Assembly (NCBI GenBank): GCA_018970785.1
Contig: JAGWVR010000002.1
Span: 64,001 to 100,803 of the forward strand
Source of the DNA: Planctomycetota bacterium
Lineage (GTDB): Bacteria > Planctomycetota > Planctomycetia > Pirellulales > UBA1268
Length of the DNA: 36,803 bases
Direction of reading: 5' to 3'
The translations under genes and the position numbers were made by a program. Shown here piece after piece: positions 1-8,582 of this stretch. The notes under the pieces are model-generated. The model searched no databases. It saw only the letters and a list, made by a program, of their open reading frames with translations, and was not told the DNA's origin. The number at the start of each line of letters is the position of its first letter. Position 1 is the first letter of the stretch.

Positions 1-2050
1 GTTCCCGGTCGCAGTCGTAGGCGGCGGTCACCCGGCGGCAGCCGGCGGCGAGGAAGTGCCCGGCGGACAGCGCGTTGGTGACGTTGAGCGAGAAGTCGCC
101 GACCACCGGCACACCGCGGGCGTGGAAGTGGTCGAGGGCGGCGGCGTTCCGCGCCAGGATGCCGTCCGGGCGCTGGCGCTCGAGGAGCGCGAAGATCCCG
201 GTCTCCCCCGGCTTGTGGATCCGCGGCGTGGCGGTGAACAGCCGCGCCCCCGAGGCACGGGCGATCCGGACGGCATCGGCGTAGCGCCGGATGTCGGCGA
301 ACTCGGCGTACAGGTCGGCGACCCCGAGGCCGACAGCCGCCTCGACCTGTTCGACGGACCGGCAGAGGAGGTGGAGCGTGGTGGGCGCGGCGGCGGGCCG
401 GTCGGCCACCGCGGCGGCGAGCGCCATTCCCGCATCGACGTCGATCGCCCGCGGCGCCCGGTCGGTGGAGGCGGCGTCGAGCTTGGCGACCAGCGCGTGA
501 CGGACTTTTCCCAGCACGCTCAGCGGCACCATCGGCGCGCCGACGATCTCGGCCGCGAGCGATCCGAGCCGGTAAGCCGTTCCACCGAGACGGCCGAACT
601 GCTCCCCGAGCACGGCGGTGTCGAGCGCATGGCGCCGCGCTGGCTCCAGGGGATCGTCTGCCGTCACCGTCACAGCCCCAGGGGAGCCCGCCACCCTGGC
701 CGTCACCGCGAGGGGCTCGCCGACCACCGCCCGGACGGTCAGGTCGAGGGCCCGGCGGCGGCGCGGCGTTCGCCCGGCGAAGGTCTCGCGCAGCCGTGCG
801 CTGAGCCGTGGGTCGTCGGTCTTCCAGACCGCCTGTCCGGGTGCCACGGCGTTGACGTCGACGGCGTCGCGGCCGAAGGCCAGCTCCACCCGCCCGGCGG
901 CAACCGCGCCGCCGACCGATTCCCCGGCGGCGAAGACTTCGTAGATCCGGCCCCCCTGCGGACCACCGGGCCCGCCGGACGGATCGTCGGCGACACCGCC
1001 GAACGCGACGCCGTCGCCGCGCTGCAGGCTCCCCGAGAGCTCCACCTCGACGCGTCCGCGCCGCGTCGCGGTCACGGTTCCCACGCGCAGCCCGCGCTTG
1101 GCACTGCTGGTGGCGGGCACCAGCCGCTTGTGGTCGGTGCCGCCGAGCCATCCCGTGGACAGCCCGCGCGAGAAGACCATCTCCATCTCCTCGCGCGCGG
1201 CTGCGTCGAGCGGCGCGGGCCGCTCGGCGACGGCGGCGTCGATCGCCGAACGGTAGTGACGGGTGATCGCGGCCACGTACTCGGGTGACTTCAGCCGCCC
1301 CTCGATCTTGAGGCTCGCCACTCCGGCGCGGATCAGATCGGGCACCAGCGCGTGGGCAGCGAGATCCTGCGGCGAGAGCAGATACCGCTGGGCGCCGAGG
1401 TCGACCGGACGGCCGTCGCAGACCAGCTCGTAGGGGAGCCGGCAGGCCTGGGCGCACTGGCCACGGTTGGCGCTCCGCCCGCCGAGCGATTCGCTCGTCA
1501 GGCACTGCCCCGACCACGCCACGCACAGCGCGCCGTGGACGAAGACCTCGATCTCGAGATCGGTCGCCGCCGCGATCTGCCCGATTTCCGCCACCGACAA
1601 TTCACGCGGCACCACCACGCGCTCGATCCCCAACTGCCGGGCGAGGACCATCGTCTCGGCGCTCGAGAGCGTCATCTGGGTCGAGGCGTGGAGGGGCAGC
1701 TCGGGGCAGACGACCTTCATCAGCCGCGCGGCGCCGACGTCCTGGACGAGCACCGCGTCGACCTCTGCGGCGGCGACGGCTGCCGCCACCCGCGCCACGT
1801 CGGCGAGCTCGGCCTGGAACACCAGGGTGTTGAGCGTGACGTACCCGCGGACCCCGCGGCGGTGCAGGTCGGAGACGAGTCGGGGCAGTTCCTCGAGCGT
1901 GAAATTGGTCGCCCGGGCTCGGGCGTTGAAGCCGACATCGAGTCCGAAATAGACGGCATCGGCACCATTTTCGACGGCGGCCGCCACGCAGTCGTGGTCC
2001 CCGGCCGGGGACAGCAGTTCGGGGACCGGTGCTGGGCGACGATCGGACAT
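1..2050 (-). CDS. Peptidase U32 family protein with DUF3656-type extension (RlhA/YdcP-like), 3' end cut by window
   Basis: This is the first 683 codons of a U32-family protein; the C-terminus lies beyond the left edge. The N-terminus has the family opening ELLSPAGD (residues 11-18). The U32 signature follows at about 168-203, with Cys176, Cys183, Cys199 and Cys203 in the GALC...GQCLTS...RGQCAQACR arrangement. In relatives such as RlhA, TrhP and UbiU/V the signature cysteines hold an iron-sulfur cluster. The length (over 680 aa) and a second barrel-like region after about residue 560 fit the long DUF3656-containing RlhA type, which hydroxylates a 23S rRNA cytidine in E. coli, better than the shorter tRNA enzyme TrhP. 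The ATG at 2050 is the only start that keeps the ELLSPAGD segment with a short lead. A TAGACT hexamer only 7 nt upstream suggests a leaderless transcript. Family membership is firm; the exact RNA substrate is inferred. Confidence 0.85.
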   Translation of the reverse strand, partial: MSDRRPAPVPELLSPAGDHDCVAAAVENGADAVYFGLDVGFNARARATNFTLEELPRLVSDLHRRGVRGYVTLNTLVFQAELADVARVAAAVAAAEVDAVLVQDVGAARLMKVVCPELPLHASTQMTLSSAETMVLARQLGIERVVVPRELSVAEIGQIAAATDLEIEVFVHGALCVAWSGQCLTSESLGGRSANRGQCAQACRLPYELVCDGRPVDLGAQRYLLSPQDLAAHALVPDLIRAGVASLKIEGRLKSPEYVAAITRHYRSAIDAAVAERPAPLDAAAREEMEMVFSRGLSTGWLGGTDHKRLVPATSSAKRGLRVGTVTATRRGRVEVELSGSLQRGDGVAFGGVADDPSGGPGGPQGGRIYEVFAAGESVGGAVAAGRVELAFGRDAVDVNAVAPGQAVWKTDDPRLSARLRETFAGRTPRRRRALDLTVRAVVGEPLAVTARVAGSPGAVTVTADDPLEPARRHALDTAVLGEQFGRLGGTAYRLGSLAAEIVGAPMVPLSVLGKVRHALVAKLDAASTDRAPRAIDVDAGMALAAAVADRPAAAPTTLHLLCRSVEQVEAAVGLGVADLYAEFADIRRYADAVRIARASGARLFTATPRIHKPGETGIFALLERQRPDGILARNAAALDHFHARGVPVVGDFSLNVTNALSAGHFLAAGCRRVTAAYDCDRE

Positions 2051-2057
2051 TACGGGA

Positions 2058-2063
2058 AGTCTA
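2058..2063 (-). promoter_or_regulatory. Candidate -10 element (TAGACT) of the U32 gene
   Basis: TAGACT on the minus strand ends 7 nt before the ATG at 2050. The same hexamer precedes trpF and tRNA-Pro in this window. If it is used, transcription would begin at or next to the start codon. No -35 match is evident. Confidence 0.35.
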
Positions 2064-2180
2064 TCGGCTGTCGCCAGGTGGCCCTCCGACCGGCTCGATC
2101 GGCCCGTTCGGAAGCCCCTTTTTTCGTCCGCGCCGGTTCCGCGGGCTGCTTGTGGCGACCCGAAAAAGGGGGTAAGACAA

Positions 2181-2203
2181 CGGATCCCTAAGAGAGGGAT
2201 CCG
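2181..2203. repeat. Perfect 9-bp inverted repeat upstream of the DUF937 gene (operator or hairpin)
   Basis: CGGATCCCT (2181-2189) and AGGGATCCG (2195-2203) are exact reverse complements around AAGAG. The repeat lies in the 224-bp gap between the divergent U32 and DUF937 genes and is followed at once by TACACG, a possible -10. It could be a dimeric regulator's operator or a 5' RNA hairpin. The U-run needed for a terminator is weak (four T at 2211-2214). Confidence 0.5.
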
Positions 2204-2274
2204 TACACGGTTTTCATGACCGTTCACCGCTTGACAGGCGGGCGGCGTTTTTTCTTCTGCTTCTGGAGCTGCAA

Positions 2275-3450
2275 ATGAATCTGGTTGAGATGATCACGGG
2301 CCAACTGTCCAACGACGCCGTCCTCGGCAGCCTCGGCTCGCTGATCGGCGCCGACAGCCGGCAGACAAAGTCGGCAACAGCCGCAGCCGTACCGGCGCTG
2401 CTCAGCGGGCTCTCCAAGCTGGCGTCGACGGACAGCGGTGCTGGGCAGATCGCCTCGGCGCTCGGCGGCCTCGACATGGGCATGCTCGGCAACCTCGCCG
2501 GCCTGTTCGGTGGATCGAATGCCAGCCGCGCCGCCGACATGGGCGGCAGCCTGCTCGGTTCGCTGTTCGGCAATGCCGGCACCTCGATGCTGGTCAACGC
2601 CCTGGCCTCGTTCCTCGGCATGAAGCCCGGAATGACCAAGACGCTGCTGACGTATCTGGCCCCGGTCGTCCTCGGGCAGCTGGCCAGCTCGTTCAAGGGC
2701 GGAAAGATCGACGCCCGCGGCGTGCAGAGCCTGCTGTCATCGCAGGCCTCGAACATCACCGGCGCGCTGCCCAAGGGGCTGTCGCTGGGCGACTTCGTCA
2801 GTGCCGCGACCGGCGCCGTCGCCGGCGGTGGCCACCACGACGAGCGGCGGGGCGAGGAGCGGCGTTCGACTCACGTCGACCACTCCCACTCCCACTCGCA
2901 GACCCGCCGCGAGCCGGAGCCGACCGGGTCGGGCTTCCCGGCATGGCTCCCGCTGTTGCTTCTGCCGCTGCTGGGCCTGGGCGCCTGGTGGTACATGAAC
3001 AACAGTGCCAAGAAGCCGGCCGGGAACCAGATGGCGGCCCCGAACGTGCAGATGCCGCGGAATGTCCAGCCGGCCCGCGAGATCGAGGTCAAGCCGGCCG
3101 ACACCGGCCTGGAACTGCCCGCCAACCTCGGCGATGCGGTCAAGATCGGCGAGGACCTCACCGGCCTGTTCGGCAGCCTCACCAAGACCCTCGGCGGCGT
3201 GACCGACGCGGCGTCGGCCGAGTCGATCGTCCCGAGCCTCAAGGACCTCCTCCCCACGCTGACGTCGATCAAGGATCGGACGGCGGCCCTGCCCGATGCC
3301 GGCCGGGCGGCAGTCAAGGAGACGGTCGGCAAGGGTATGGGCAGCCTGACGGAGCTGATCGAGAAGGTGATGGCGATCCCGGGCGTGGGCGCGATCCTCG
3401 GCCCGGTCGTCAATCCGATGGTCGAGGTCCTCAAGACGCTGGGCGTCTGA
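2275..3450 (+). CDS. DUF937 (YidB-like) protein with single TM helix and conserved helical tail
   Basis: The 391-aa protein starts at an ATG behind GGAG (2265-2268) and a pyrimidine-rich leader. Residues 1 to about 175 form a Gly/Leu/Ser-rich helical domain of the DUF937 (YidB-like) type, recognised from its start MNLVEMITGQL and repeated LLGSLFG-like turns. A charged, His-rich linker (about 187-208, including HSHSHS) leads to a TM helix at about 220-241. A Pro/Ala linker and a second amphipathic helical region (about 285-391) follow. There is no cleavable signal peptide, so it is probably anchored in the inner membrane by the central helix; which half faces out is unclear. The family has no settled function. 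The gene is monocistronic: it is flanked by a divergent gene and ends at a strong terminator. Confidence 0.75.
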   Translation: MNLVEMITGQLSNDAVLGSLGSLIGADSRQTKSATAAAVPALLSGLSKLASTDSGAGQIASALGGLDMGMLGNLAGLFGGSNASRAADMGGSLLGSLFGNAGTSMLVNALASFLGMKPGMTKTLLTYLAPVVLGQLASSFKGGKIDARGVQSLLSSQASNITGALPKGLSLGDFVSAATGAVAGGGHHDERRGEERRSTHVDHSHSHSQTRREPEPTGSGFPAWLPLLLLPLLGLGAWWYMNNSAKKPAGNQMAAPNVQMPRNVQPAREIEVKPADTGLELPANLGDAVKIGEDLTGLFGSLTKTLGGVTDAASAESIVPSLKDLLPTLTSIKDRTAALPDAGRAAVKETVGKGMGSLTELIEKVMAIPGVGAILGPVVNPMVEVLKTLGV

Positions 3451-3502
3451 GCACCGCGGACCGGACGCGGCGGCGACGAACGCTGACGCGATGAATCGAA
3501 GG

Positions 3503-3536
3503 GGTCGGGCCGGCGCGAGCCGGCCCGACCTTTTTT
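3503..3536 (+). terminator. Rho-independent terminator after the DUF937 gene
   Basis: A perfect 12-bp GC-rich stem (3503-3514 with 3519-3530) closes a GCGA tetraloop and is followed by six T (3531-3536). It lies 53 nt past the stop codon. The stem is symmetric, but only the + side has a T-run, so it serves the DUF937 gene. It is the clearest terminator in the window. Confidence 0.95.
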
Positions 3537-3619
3537 CGTTTGCGTACCGACCGCGCGGCAGGGTGCGCGAGGGAGGCCCGGCGCCCCTCCGGCCGCATCC
3601 AGTGGCCGGCCACCGAGTG

Positions 3620-5596
3620 CTATTCGTCGTTGCTGCGGAGGTTCGCCAGGACCGTGTAATCCTCGAGCGTCGTCGTGTCGCCGACCGTCTCACGGCCGGC
3701 GGCGATGTCGCGGAGGAGACGGCGCATGATTTTGCCGCTGCGCGTCTTCGGCAGGGAGGCGGTGAAACGGATGTCGTCGGGCACCGCCAAGGCCCCGATC
3801 TGCTGGCGGACGTGCTTGCGGAGCGCGTCCTTGAGGGCGTCGTCGGGGTTTCCCGACCGCAGTGTCACGAACACCGCAACGGCCTCGCCCTTGACGTCGT
3901 GGGGCCGGCCGACCGCCGCCGCCTCGGCCACGGCCGGGTGGCTGACCAGGGCGCTCTCGATCTCGATCGTCGACAGCCGGTGCCCGGCGACATTGAGGAC
4001 GTCGTCGATCCGCCCCATGATCCAGTAGTAGCCGTCGGCATCCTGCCGCGCGTTGTCGCCGGCGAGGTATTTGCCAGGCACCTTCGACCAGTAGGTGTCG
4101 ACGAACCGCGCCTCGTCGCCCCAGACGCCGCGGAGCATCCCGGGCCAGGGCTTGGTGATCACCAACCACCCCCCTTCGCCCTGCTCGACGGCGTCGCCGG
4201 CGGCATCGACGATCTGCGGTACGACGCCGGGGAGGGGGAGCGTGCAGCTGCCCGGTTTGGTCGGCGTGCAGCCGGGCAGGGGGCTCATCATGATCCCGCC
4301 CGTCTCGGTCTGCCACCACGTGTCGACGATCGGGCAGCGGCCGCCACCGATCTTCTCGTGGTACCACATCCAGGCTTCGGGATTGATCCCTTCGCCGACG
4401 CTGCCGAGCAGGCGGAGGCTGGAGAGATCACGCCCCTCGACGTGCTGGAGCCCCCACTTCATGAACGAGCGAATCGCCGTCGGCGCGGTGTAGAAGATCG
4501 TCGGCCGCTCCTGTTCGACGATCTCCCAGAAGCGTCCTTCGTGGGGTGCGTTGGGCGCCCCCTCGTAGATCAGGATGCTCGCCCCAGCCGCCAGCGGGCC
4601 GTAGGTCACGTAGCTGTGGCCGGTGATCCAGCCGCAGTCGGCGGTGCACCAGAAGAGATCGTCGTCGCGGAGGTCGAAGACCCACTCGGCGGTCGTCTTC
4701 GCCCACAGCACGTAGCCGGCGGTCGTGTGCTTGATCCCCTTCGGCTTCCCGGTCGAGCCGCTGGTGTAGAGGATGAACAATGGATCCTCGGAATCCATCG
4801 CGGCCGGCGGCAGGTCGGTCGGCTGGCCGGAGACGAGATCACGCCACCAGACGTCGCGGCCGGGCACCATCTCCACCGCCTGGCCCGTCCGCTCGAGGAC
4901 GATGACGTGCTTGACCGTCGTCGGCGGGTGGTGAGGGGACGCGAGGGCCCGGTCGACGTTGGCCTTGAGGGGGAGCTGCGCCCCGCGCCGCCAGCCACCG
5001 TCGGCGGTGATCACCGCCACTGCCGCGGCGTCATGGTTGCGGTCGGCGATCGCCTCGCTGGAGAACCCGCCGAAGATCACCGAATGGACGGCGCCGATCC
5101 GGGCGCAGGCGAGCATCGCGATCACCAGTTCCGGGGTCATCGGCATGTAGATCGAGACCACCTGCCCGGGTCCCACCCCGAGGCTGCGGAGACCGGCAGC
5201 GAGCCGGCAGACTTCGGCGAGCAGCTCGGCGTAGGTCATCACGCAGCGCTCGCCGGTCGGCTCCCCGACCCAGACCAGCGCCGTCTTGCCACCGCGCCCG
5301 GCCGCGACATGGTGGTCGAGGCACACGGCGGAGGCGTTGATCCTGCCGTCGGCGAACCACCGCGCGTGGGGTGGACGCCAGTCGAGGACCCGGCCGTAGG
5401 GAGTGATCCACGGCAGTTCGCGGGCCCGTGCGTCCCAAAACGCCCCGGGATCGGCGGCTGCCTCGTCGTACAGCCGCCTGTAGTCCGCGAGGCTGCCGAT
5501 CCGGGCACGGCGGGAGAACTCCGCCGGCGGCGGGAACACCCGCTCCTCCTGCATCACGCTCGCCACCCGCCCCGCCGCGCGTTGCGACTCCGACAT
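3620..5596 (-). CDS. acsA: Acetyl-coenzyme A synthetase
   Basis: This 658-aa AMP-forming enzyme converts acetate, ATP and CoA to acetyl-CoA, AMP and PPi in the cytoplasm. It has the usual family length. The adenylation P-loop [11 protein letters not shown] begins at residue 277. The substrate motif WWQTETGG, the hinge region [13 protein letters not shown] and the C-terminal [11 protein letters not shown] follow in order. Lys622 of the last motif is the catalytic lysine that Pat-type acetylases modify and sirtuins restore in other bacteria. The ATG at 5596 gives an N-terminus of normal extent and lies behind a GGAG-like site. The gene is followed by a convergent terminator region and preceded by pfk on the same strand, 98 bp upstream, with its own -10-like TACAAC in the gap. 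Confidence 0.96.
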   Translation of the reverse strand: MSESQRAAGRVASVMQEERVFPPPAEFSRRARIGSLADYRRLYDEAAADPGAFWDARARELPWITPYGRVLDWRPPHARWFADGRINASAVCLDHHVAAGRGGKTALVWVGEPTGERCVMTYAELLAEVCRLAAGLRSLGVGPGQVVSIYMPMTPELVIAMLACARIGAVHSVIFGGFSSEAIADRNHDAAAVAVITADGGWRRGAQLPLKANVDRALASPHHPPTTVKHVIVLERTGQAVEMVPGRDVWWRDLVSGQPTDLPPAAMDSEDPLFILYTSGSTGKPKGIKHTTAGYVLWAKTTAEWVFDLRDDDLFWCTADCGWITGHSYVTYGPLAAGASILIYEGAPNAPHEGRFWEIVEQERPTIFYTAPTAIRSFMKWGLQHVEGRDLSSLRLLGSVGEGINPEAWMWYHEKIGGGRCPIVDTWWQTETGGIMMSPLPGCTPTKPGSCTLPLPGVVPQIVDAAGDAVEQGEGGWLVITKPWPGMLRGVWGDEARFVDTYWSKVPGKYLAGDNARQDADGYYWIMGRIDDVLNVAGHRLSTIEIESALVSHPAVAEAAAVGRPHDVKGEAVAVFVTLRSGNPDDALKDALRKHVRQQIGALAVPDDIRFTASLPKTRSGKIMRRLLRDIAAGRETVGDTTTLEDYTVLANLRSNDE

Positions 5597-5672
5597 GCTC
5601 GCCTCCGCTGCCTCGCCTCCGCCGGGGGCTGCCGGCTGAACCGGCGTCCGATTCCACCCCGCGAAGCCGACA

Positions 5673-5678
5673 GTTGTA
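5673..5678 (-). promoter_or_regulatory. Candidate -10 element (TACAAC) of acsA
   Basis: TACAAC on the minus strand sits in the 98-bp pfk-acsA gap, 76 nt before the acsA start. The preceding 11 bases, CGGCAGGCTAC, also occur ahead of the GT9 gene (near 23430), where the hexamer is TACCTT. Confidence 0.3.
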
Positions 5679-5694
5679 GCCTGCCGCAGGCCGG

Positions 5695-6834
5695 TCAGCC
5701 ACGCGCGGCGCTGCCGCGAGCAGCCGTCTCCGTCGCCGCGACGCCATCGCCGAAGCTCACCCCCAGGGCGCGGGCGGCGCGCACCGCCGAGCTCGCGGGA
5801 TCGACGACCGACAATTCGTGGATCGCCGTGGCGATCGGCACCCCCTCGATGTGTGGCGGCCGGTAGCGGACCATTTCTCCGAACCGCCCATCGTGTACCA
5901 AGCCCACCGCATGGGCGCCGAACTGCGTGGCAAGGAGTCGGTCGAACGGGGTCGGCGTGCCGCCGCGCTGGAGGTGACCGAGCACGACGGCGCGGACCTC
6001 GCGGTCGAGCCGAGCGCCGAGTTCCGCGGCCACGCGCTGGCCGATCCCGCCGAGTTTCACCTGGCGCTGGGCGTCGGCAGTCGCCTCGTGGACGAGACCG
6101 CCGTCGGGGAGCGCCGCCCCCTCGGCGACGACGATCAGCGTCGACCGGCGCCCCTCCGCCTCGCGCGCCGTGACGTGCGCGCAGACCGCCTCGAACGTCC
6201 AGGGGATCTCCGGGACGAGGATCACGTCGCCGCCGCCGGCGATGCCGGCGTGGAGAGCGATCCAGCCGGCGTGGCGCCCCATCACCTCGAGGACCATCAC
6301 CCGTTCGTGGCTGGCGGCGGTGGTGTGGAGCCGGTCGAGGGCGTCGGTCGCCGTGGCCACCGCCGAGTCGAAGCCGAACGTGAACGCGGTCGCGCCGAGG
6401 TCGTTGTCGATCGTCTTCGGAACCCCGACGACGGGCAATCCGTGCTCGAAGAGCTGCTGGGCGATCGCCAGCGAGCCGTCGCCGCCGACGCAGATCAGGC
6501 CGCTGACGCGGAGCCGGCGGAGCGTGTCGCCGGCCTGGGCGAGAAGGTCAGGGTCGATGCGGACCCGCTCGCCGTGCCCGACCAGCGCCGTGAACCGGCC
6601 CTTGTTGGTGGAGCCGAGGATCGTCCCGCCGCGGAGGAGGATCTCGGACGTGTTCTGCCGGTCGAGCGGCATGTAGCTGACCGGATCGACGAGTCCTTCG
6701 TAGCCGCGCAGGAAGCCGACGCAGTCGTATCCCAGGCGGGTCGCCGACTTGACCACCGCGCGGATCACGGCGTTGAGCCCGGGGCAATCGCCGCCGCCGG
6801 TGAGTACGCCGATGCAGGGTTTGCGGGTGGCCAT
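5695..6834 (-). CDS. 6-phosphofructokinase with mixed ATP/PPi signature
   Basis: The 379-aa protein phosphorylates fructose-6-phosphate in glycolysis. It shows the PFK-A fold motifs: [14 protein letters not shown] (12-25), GGDGS (117-121), PKTIDND (139-145, with the catalytic Asp) and MGRHAGW. In E. coli PfkA the positions equivalent to Gly120 and Lys140 are Gly104 and Gly124. Gly at the first allows ATP, whereas Asp there and Lys at the second mark PPi enzymes. This protein pairs Gly (ATP-like) with Lys (PPi-like), so the phosphoryl donor cannot be read off. The ATG at 6834 is chosen because [15 protein letters not shown] matches the family start; the frame is open 28 codons further upstream, but that part has no family resemblance. 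The gene is divergent from the sugar cluster beginning at 7028. Confidence 0.92.
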   Translation of the reverse strand: MATRKPCIGVLTGGGDCPGLNAVIRAVVKSATRLGYDCVGFLRGYEGLVDPVSYMPLDRQNTSEILLRGGTILGSTNKGRFTALVGHGERVRIDPDLLAQAGDTLRRLRVSGLICVGGDGSLAIAQQLFEHGLPVVGVPKTIDNDLGATAFTFGFDSAVATATDALDRLHTTAASHERVMVLEVMGRHAGWIALHAGIAGGGDVILVPEIPWTFEAVCAHVTAREAEGRRSTLIVVAEGAALPDGGLVHEATADAQRQVKLGGIGQRVAAELGARLDREVRAVVLGHLQRGGTPTPFDRLLATQFGAHAVGLVHDGRFGEMVRYRPPHIEGVPIATAIHELSVVDPASSAVRAARALGVSFGDGVAATETAARGSAARG

Positions 6835-6946
6835 CGCTCGATCCTGGGAGGTGTCGGGGGCGGCGGGACTCCACACCCTTCGGTCCGCGGCAGGCGGACC
6901 GACCGGGCACGGCGCCACGGGCGCCGGCTTGCAATCGGCCGGTGGT

Positions 6947-6957
6947 GCAATACAAAC
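6947..6957. promoter_or_regulatory. AT-rich patch in the pfk / sugar-cluster divergent gap
   Basis: The 193-bp gap 6835-7027 is GC-rich apart from the patch around 6946-6960. It reads TATTGC on the minus strand (6952-6947) and TACAAA on the plus strand (6951-6956). These could be back-to-back -10 elements for pfk and the 11-gene operon. No -35 boxes stand out, so this is tentative. Confidence 0.2.
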
Positions 6958-7027
6958 GAATCGGGCCCGTGCCCTGCAATCCCTGCCTCACCCCGGCCCT
7001 GCCGGTGACCACTGCCGGCGACCATAG

Positions 7028-8557
7028 ATGAAGCAGTCGGGCAAACACAAGAGTCTGGACGAACTGGCCAATGTCCTCGATTCTTGCCGCAAGGCCGGCC
7101 GGCGCGTGGTCCACTGCCACGGCGTCTTCGACCTGCTCCACGTCGGCCACCTCCGCTACTTCGAGGAGGCGAAGGCCCTCGGCGACGTGCTCGTGGTGAC
7201 CCTCACGACCGACCGGTTCGTCAACAAGGGGCCCCACCGTCCCGCCTTCCCCGAGCAGCTCCGCGCCGAGGTGATCGCCGGCCTGGAGTGTGTCGACTTC
7301 GTCGCGATCAACCCGCACCCGACGGCCGTCGAGGCGATCGCCCTGATCCGCCCCGATTTCTACGTCAAAGGCCCCGACTACGCCGACATGTCCAAGGACG
7401 TGACCGGCAAGATCAACGACGAAGAGCGGGCGGTCGCTGCAGTCGGCGGGCGGATCGCCTTCACCGCCGGCGACGTCTTCAGCTCGACGCGGCTCATCAA
7501 TCGCCACATGAGCACGCTCGCGCCGGAGGTGCAGTCGTATCTGGCGGGATTCTCGCAGCGCCATCCGGCCGACGAGGTGCTCGGCTACCTCGAGCGCGCC
7601 CGCGGCCTCCGCGTGCTGCTCGTCGGCGAGCCGATCATCGACGAGTACGTGTACTGTGAGGCGATCGGCAAGTCGTCGAAGGAGCCGACGATGGTCGTGA
7701 GGCGGCAGTCCGCCGAGCGCTTCGCCGGGGGCATCCTCGCCGCCGCCAACCACGTCGCCGGGTTCTGCGACGACGTCGGTTTGGTGGCCCAGATCGGCGA
7801 CAGCCCGTCGCACGCCGCGTTCATCGCCGAGAAGCTCCGGCCCAACGTCCGGCCGACGTTCCTCACGCGCCGCGACTCGCCGACGATCCTCAAGCAACGG
7901 CTCGTCGAGCACTACTTCTTTCTCAAGCTCCTCGAGATCTACGAGATCAACGACGCGGCACCCTCCGCCGCCGAGGAGGACGAGGTCTGCCGGGTGCTGG
8001 AGCGGGAGATTCCCGGCTACGACCTGGTGATCGTCATCGACTTCGGCCACGCCATGCTCGGCGAGCGGACGCGGCGGTTGATGCGCGACACGGCCCGCTT
8101 CCTCGCGGTCAACGCCCAGTGCAACGCCGGGAATCTCGGCCACCACGCCCTCTCCAAGTACCCGGCCGCGGACTACATGACCGCCACCGAGAACGAGATC
8201 CGCATCGAGGCCCGTGACCGGCACGGCGACATCCGGCAGCTCGCCCGGGAGGTCCAGGGAGCGCTCGGCTGCCGCCGGCTGGCCGTGACCCGCGGCCGGC
8301 ACGGCTGCCTGTGCAGCGAGCGCTTCGGCACCCCGATCGAGATTCCGGCGGTGGCGGGGAAGGTCGTCGACCGGATCGGAGCCGGCGACGCCTTCCTCTC
8401 GGTGTCGGCGCTGGTGGCGGTCCAAAACGCGCCGCTGGAGGTCATCGGCTTGGCGGGAAACGCGGCCGGCGCGCTGGCGGTGGCGAGCGTGGCCAACCGC
8501 GACCCGATCGACCGGGTGGCACTGACACGGCAGATCGAGTCGTTGCTCAAGAACTGA
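7028..8557 (+). CDS. Bifunctional nucleotidyltransferase-PfkB sugar kinase (HldE-like domains in reversed order)
   Basis: The 509-aa fusion has an N-terminal cytidylyltransferase-fold domain (about 25-165), with CHGVFDLLHVGH and the nucleotide-binding HVGH at residues 38-41. The C-terminal half (about 190-509) is a PfkB/ribokinase-type kinase with the catalytic DRIGAGD (448-454). E. coli HldE carries the same two activities for heptose-7-phosphate and heptose-1-phosphate, but with the kinase first. This order is the reverse. By analogy it phosphorylates a sugar at C1 and activates it with a nucleotide; substrate and nucleotide are not determined. It heads an 11-gene run, with the next start 25 bp downstream. 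The ATG at 7028 has no clear Shine-Dalgarno sequence. A heptose role is supported by gmhB and a GT9 gene 13-15 kb downstream, but gmhA is not in the window. Confidence 0.88.
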   Translation: MKQSGKHKSLDELANVLDSCRKAGRRVVHCHGVFDLLHVGHLRYFEEAKALGDVLVVTLTTDRFVNKGPHRPAFPEQLRAEVIAGLECVDFVAINPHPTAVEAIALIRPDFYVKGPDYADMSKDVTGKINDEERAVAAVGGRIAFTAGDVFSSTRLINRHMSTLAPEVQSYLAGFSQRHPADEVLGYLERARGLRVLLVGEPIIDEYVYCEAIGKSSKEPTMVVRRQSAERFAGGILAAANHVAGFCDDVGLVAQIGDSPSHAAFIAEKLRPNVRPTFLTRRDSPTILKQRLVEHYFFLKLLEIYEINDAAPSAAEEDEVCRVLEREIPGYDLVIVIDFGHAMLGERTRRLMRDTARFLAVNAQCNAGNLGHHALSKYPAADYMTATENEIRIEARDRHGDIRQLAREVQGALGCRRLAVTRGRHGCLCSERFGTPIEIPAVAGKVVDRIGAGDAFLSVSALVAVQNAPLEVIGLAGNAAGALAVASVANRDPIDRVALTRQIESLLKN

Positions 8558-8582
8558 TCCGCGGCGACGGGAGTGCGCGCAC

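Noticed and set aside
56..1288. Long + strand open frame opposite the U32 gene
   Set aside because: It is an antisense frame created by high GC at third codon positions. Its translation is low-complexity Gly/Arg/Val/Asp with no motif, while the minus strand encodes a clear U32 protein.
2231..2236. TTGACA as a -35 box for the DUF937 gene
   Set aside because: A -10 at 16-18 bp would fall in the pyrimidine tract at the ribosome-binding site, leaving no room for a leader; no matching hexamer is there.
3491..5866. Open frame of 791 codons on the + strand over acsA
   Set aside because: It is antisense to a well-conserved enzyme, starts inside a terminator stem and has no recognisable domain.
6548..8425. 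Open frame of 625 codons on the minus strand over the nucleotidyltransferase-kinase gene
   Set aside because: It is a shadow frame, rich in Asp/Gly/Arg/Val, overlapping two genes with intact motifs on their own frames.
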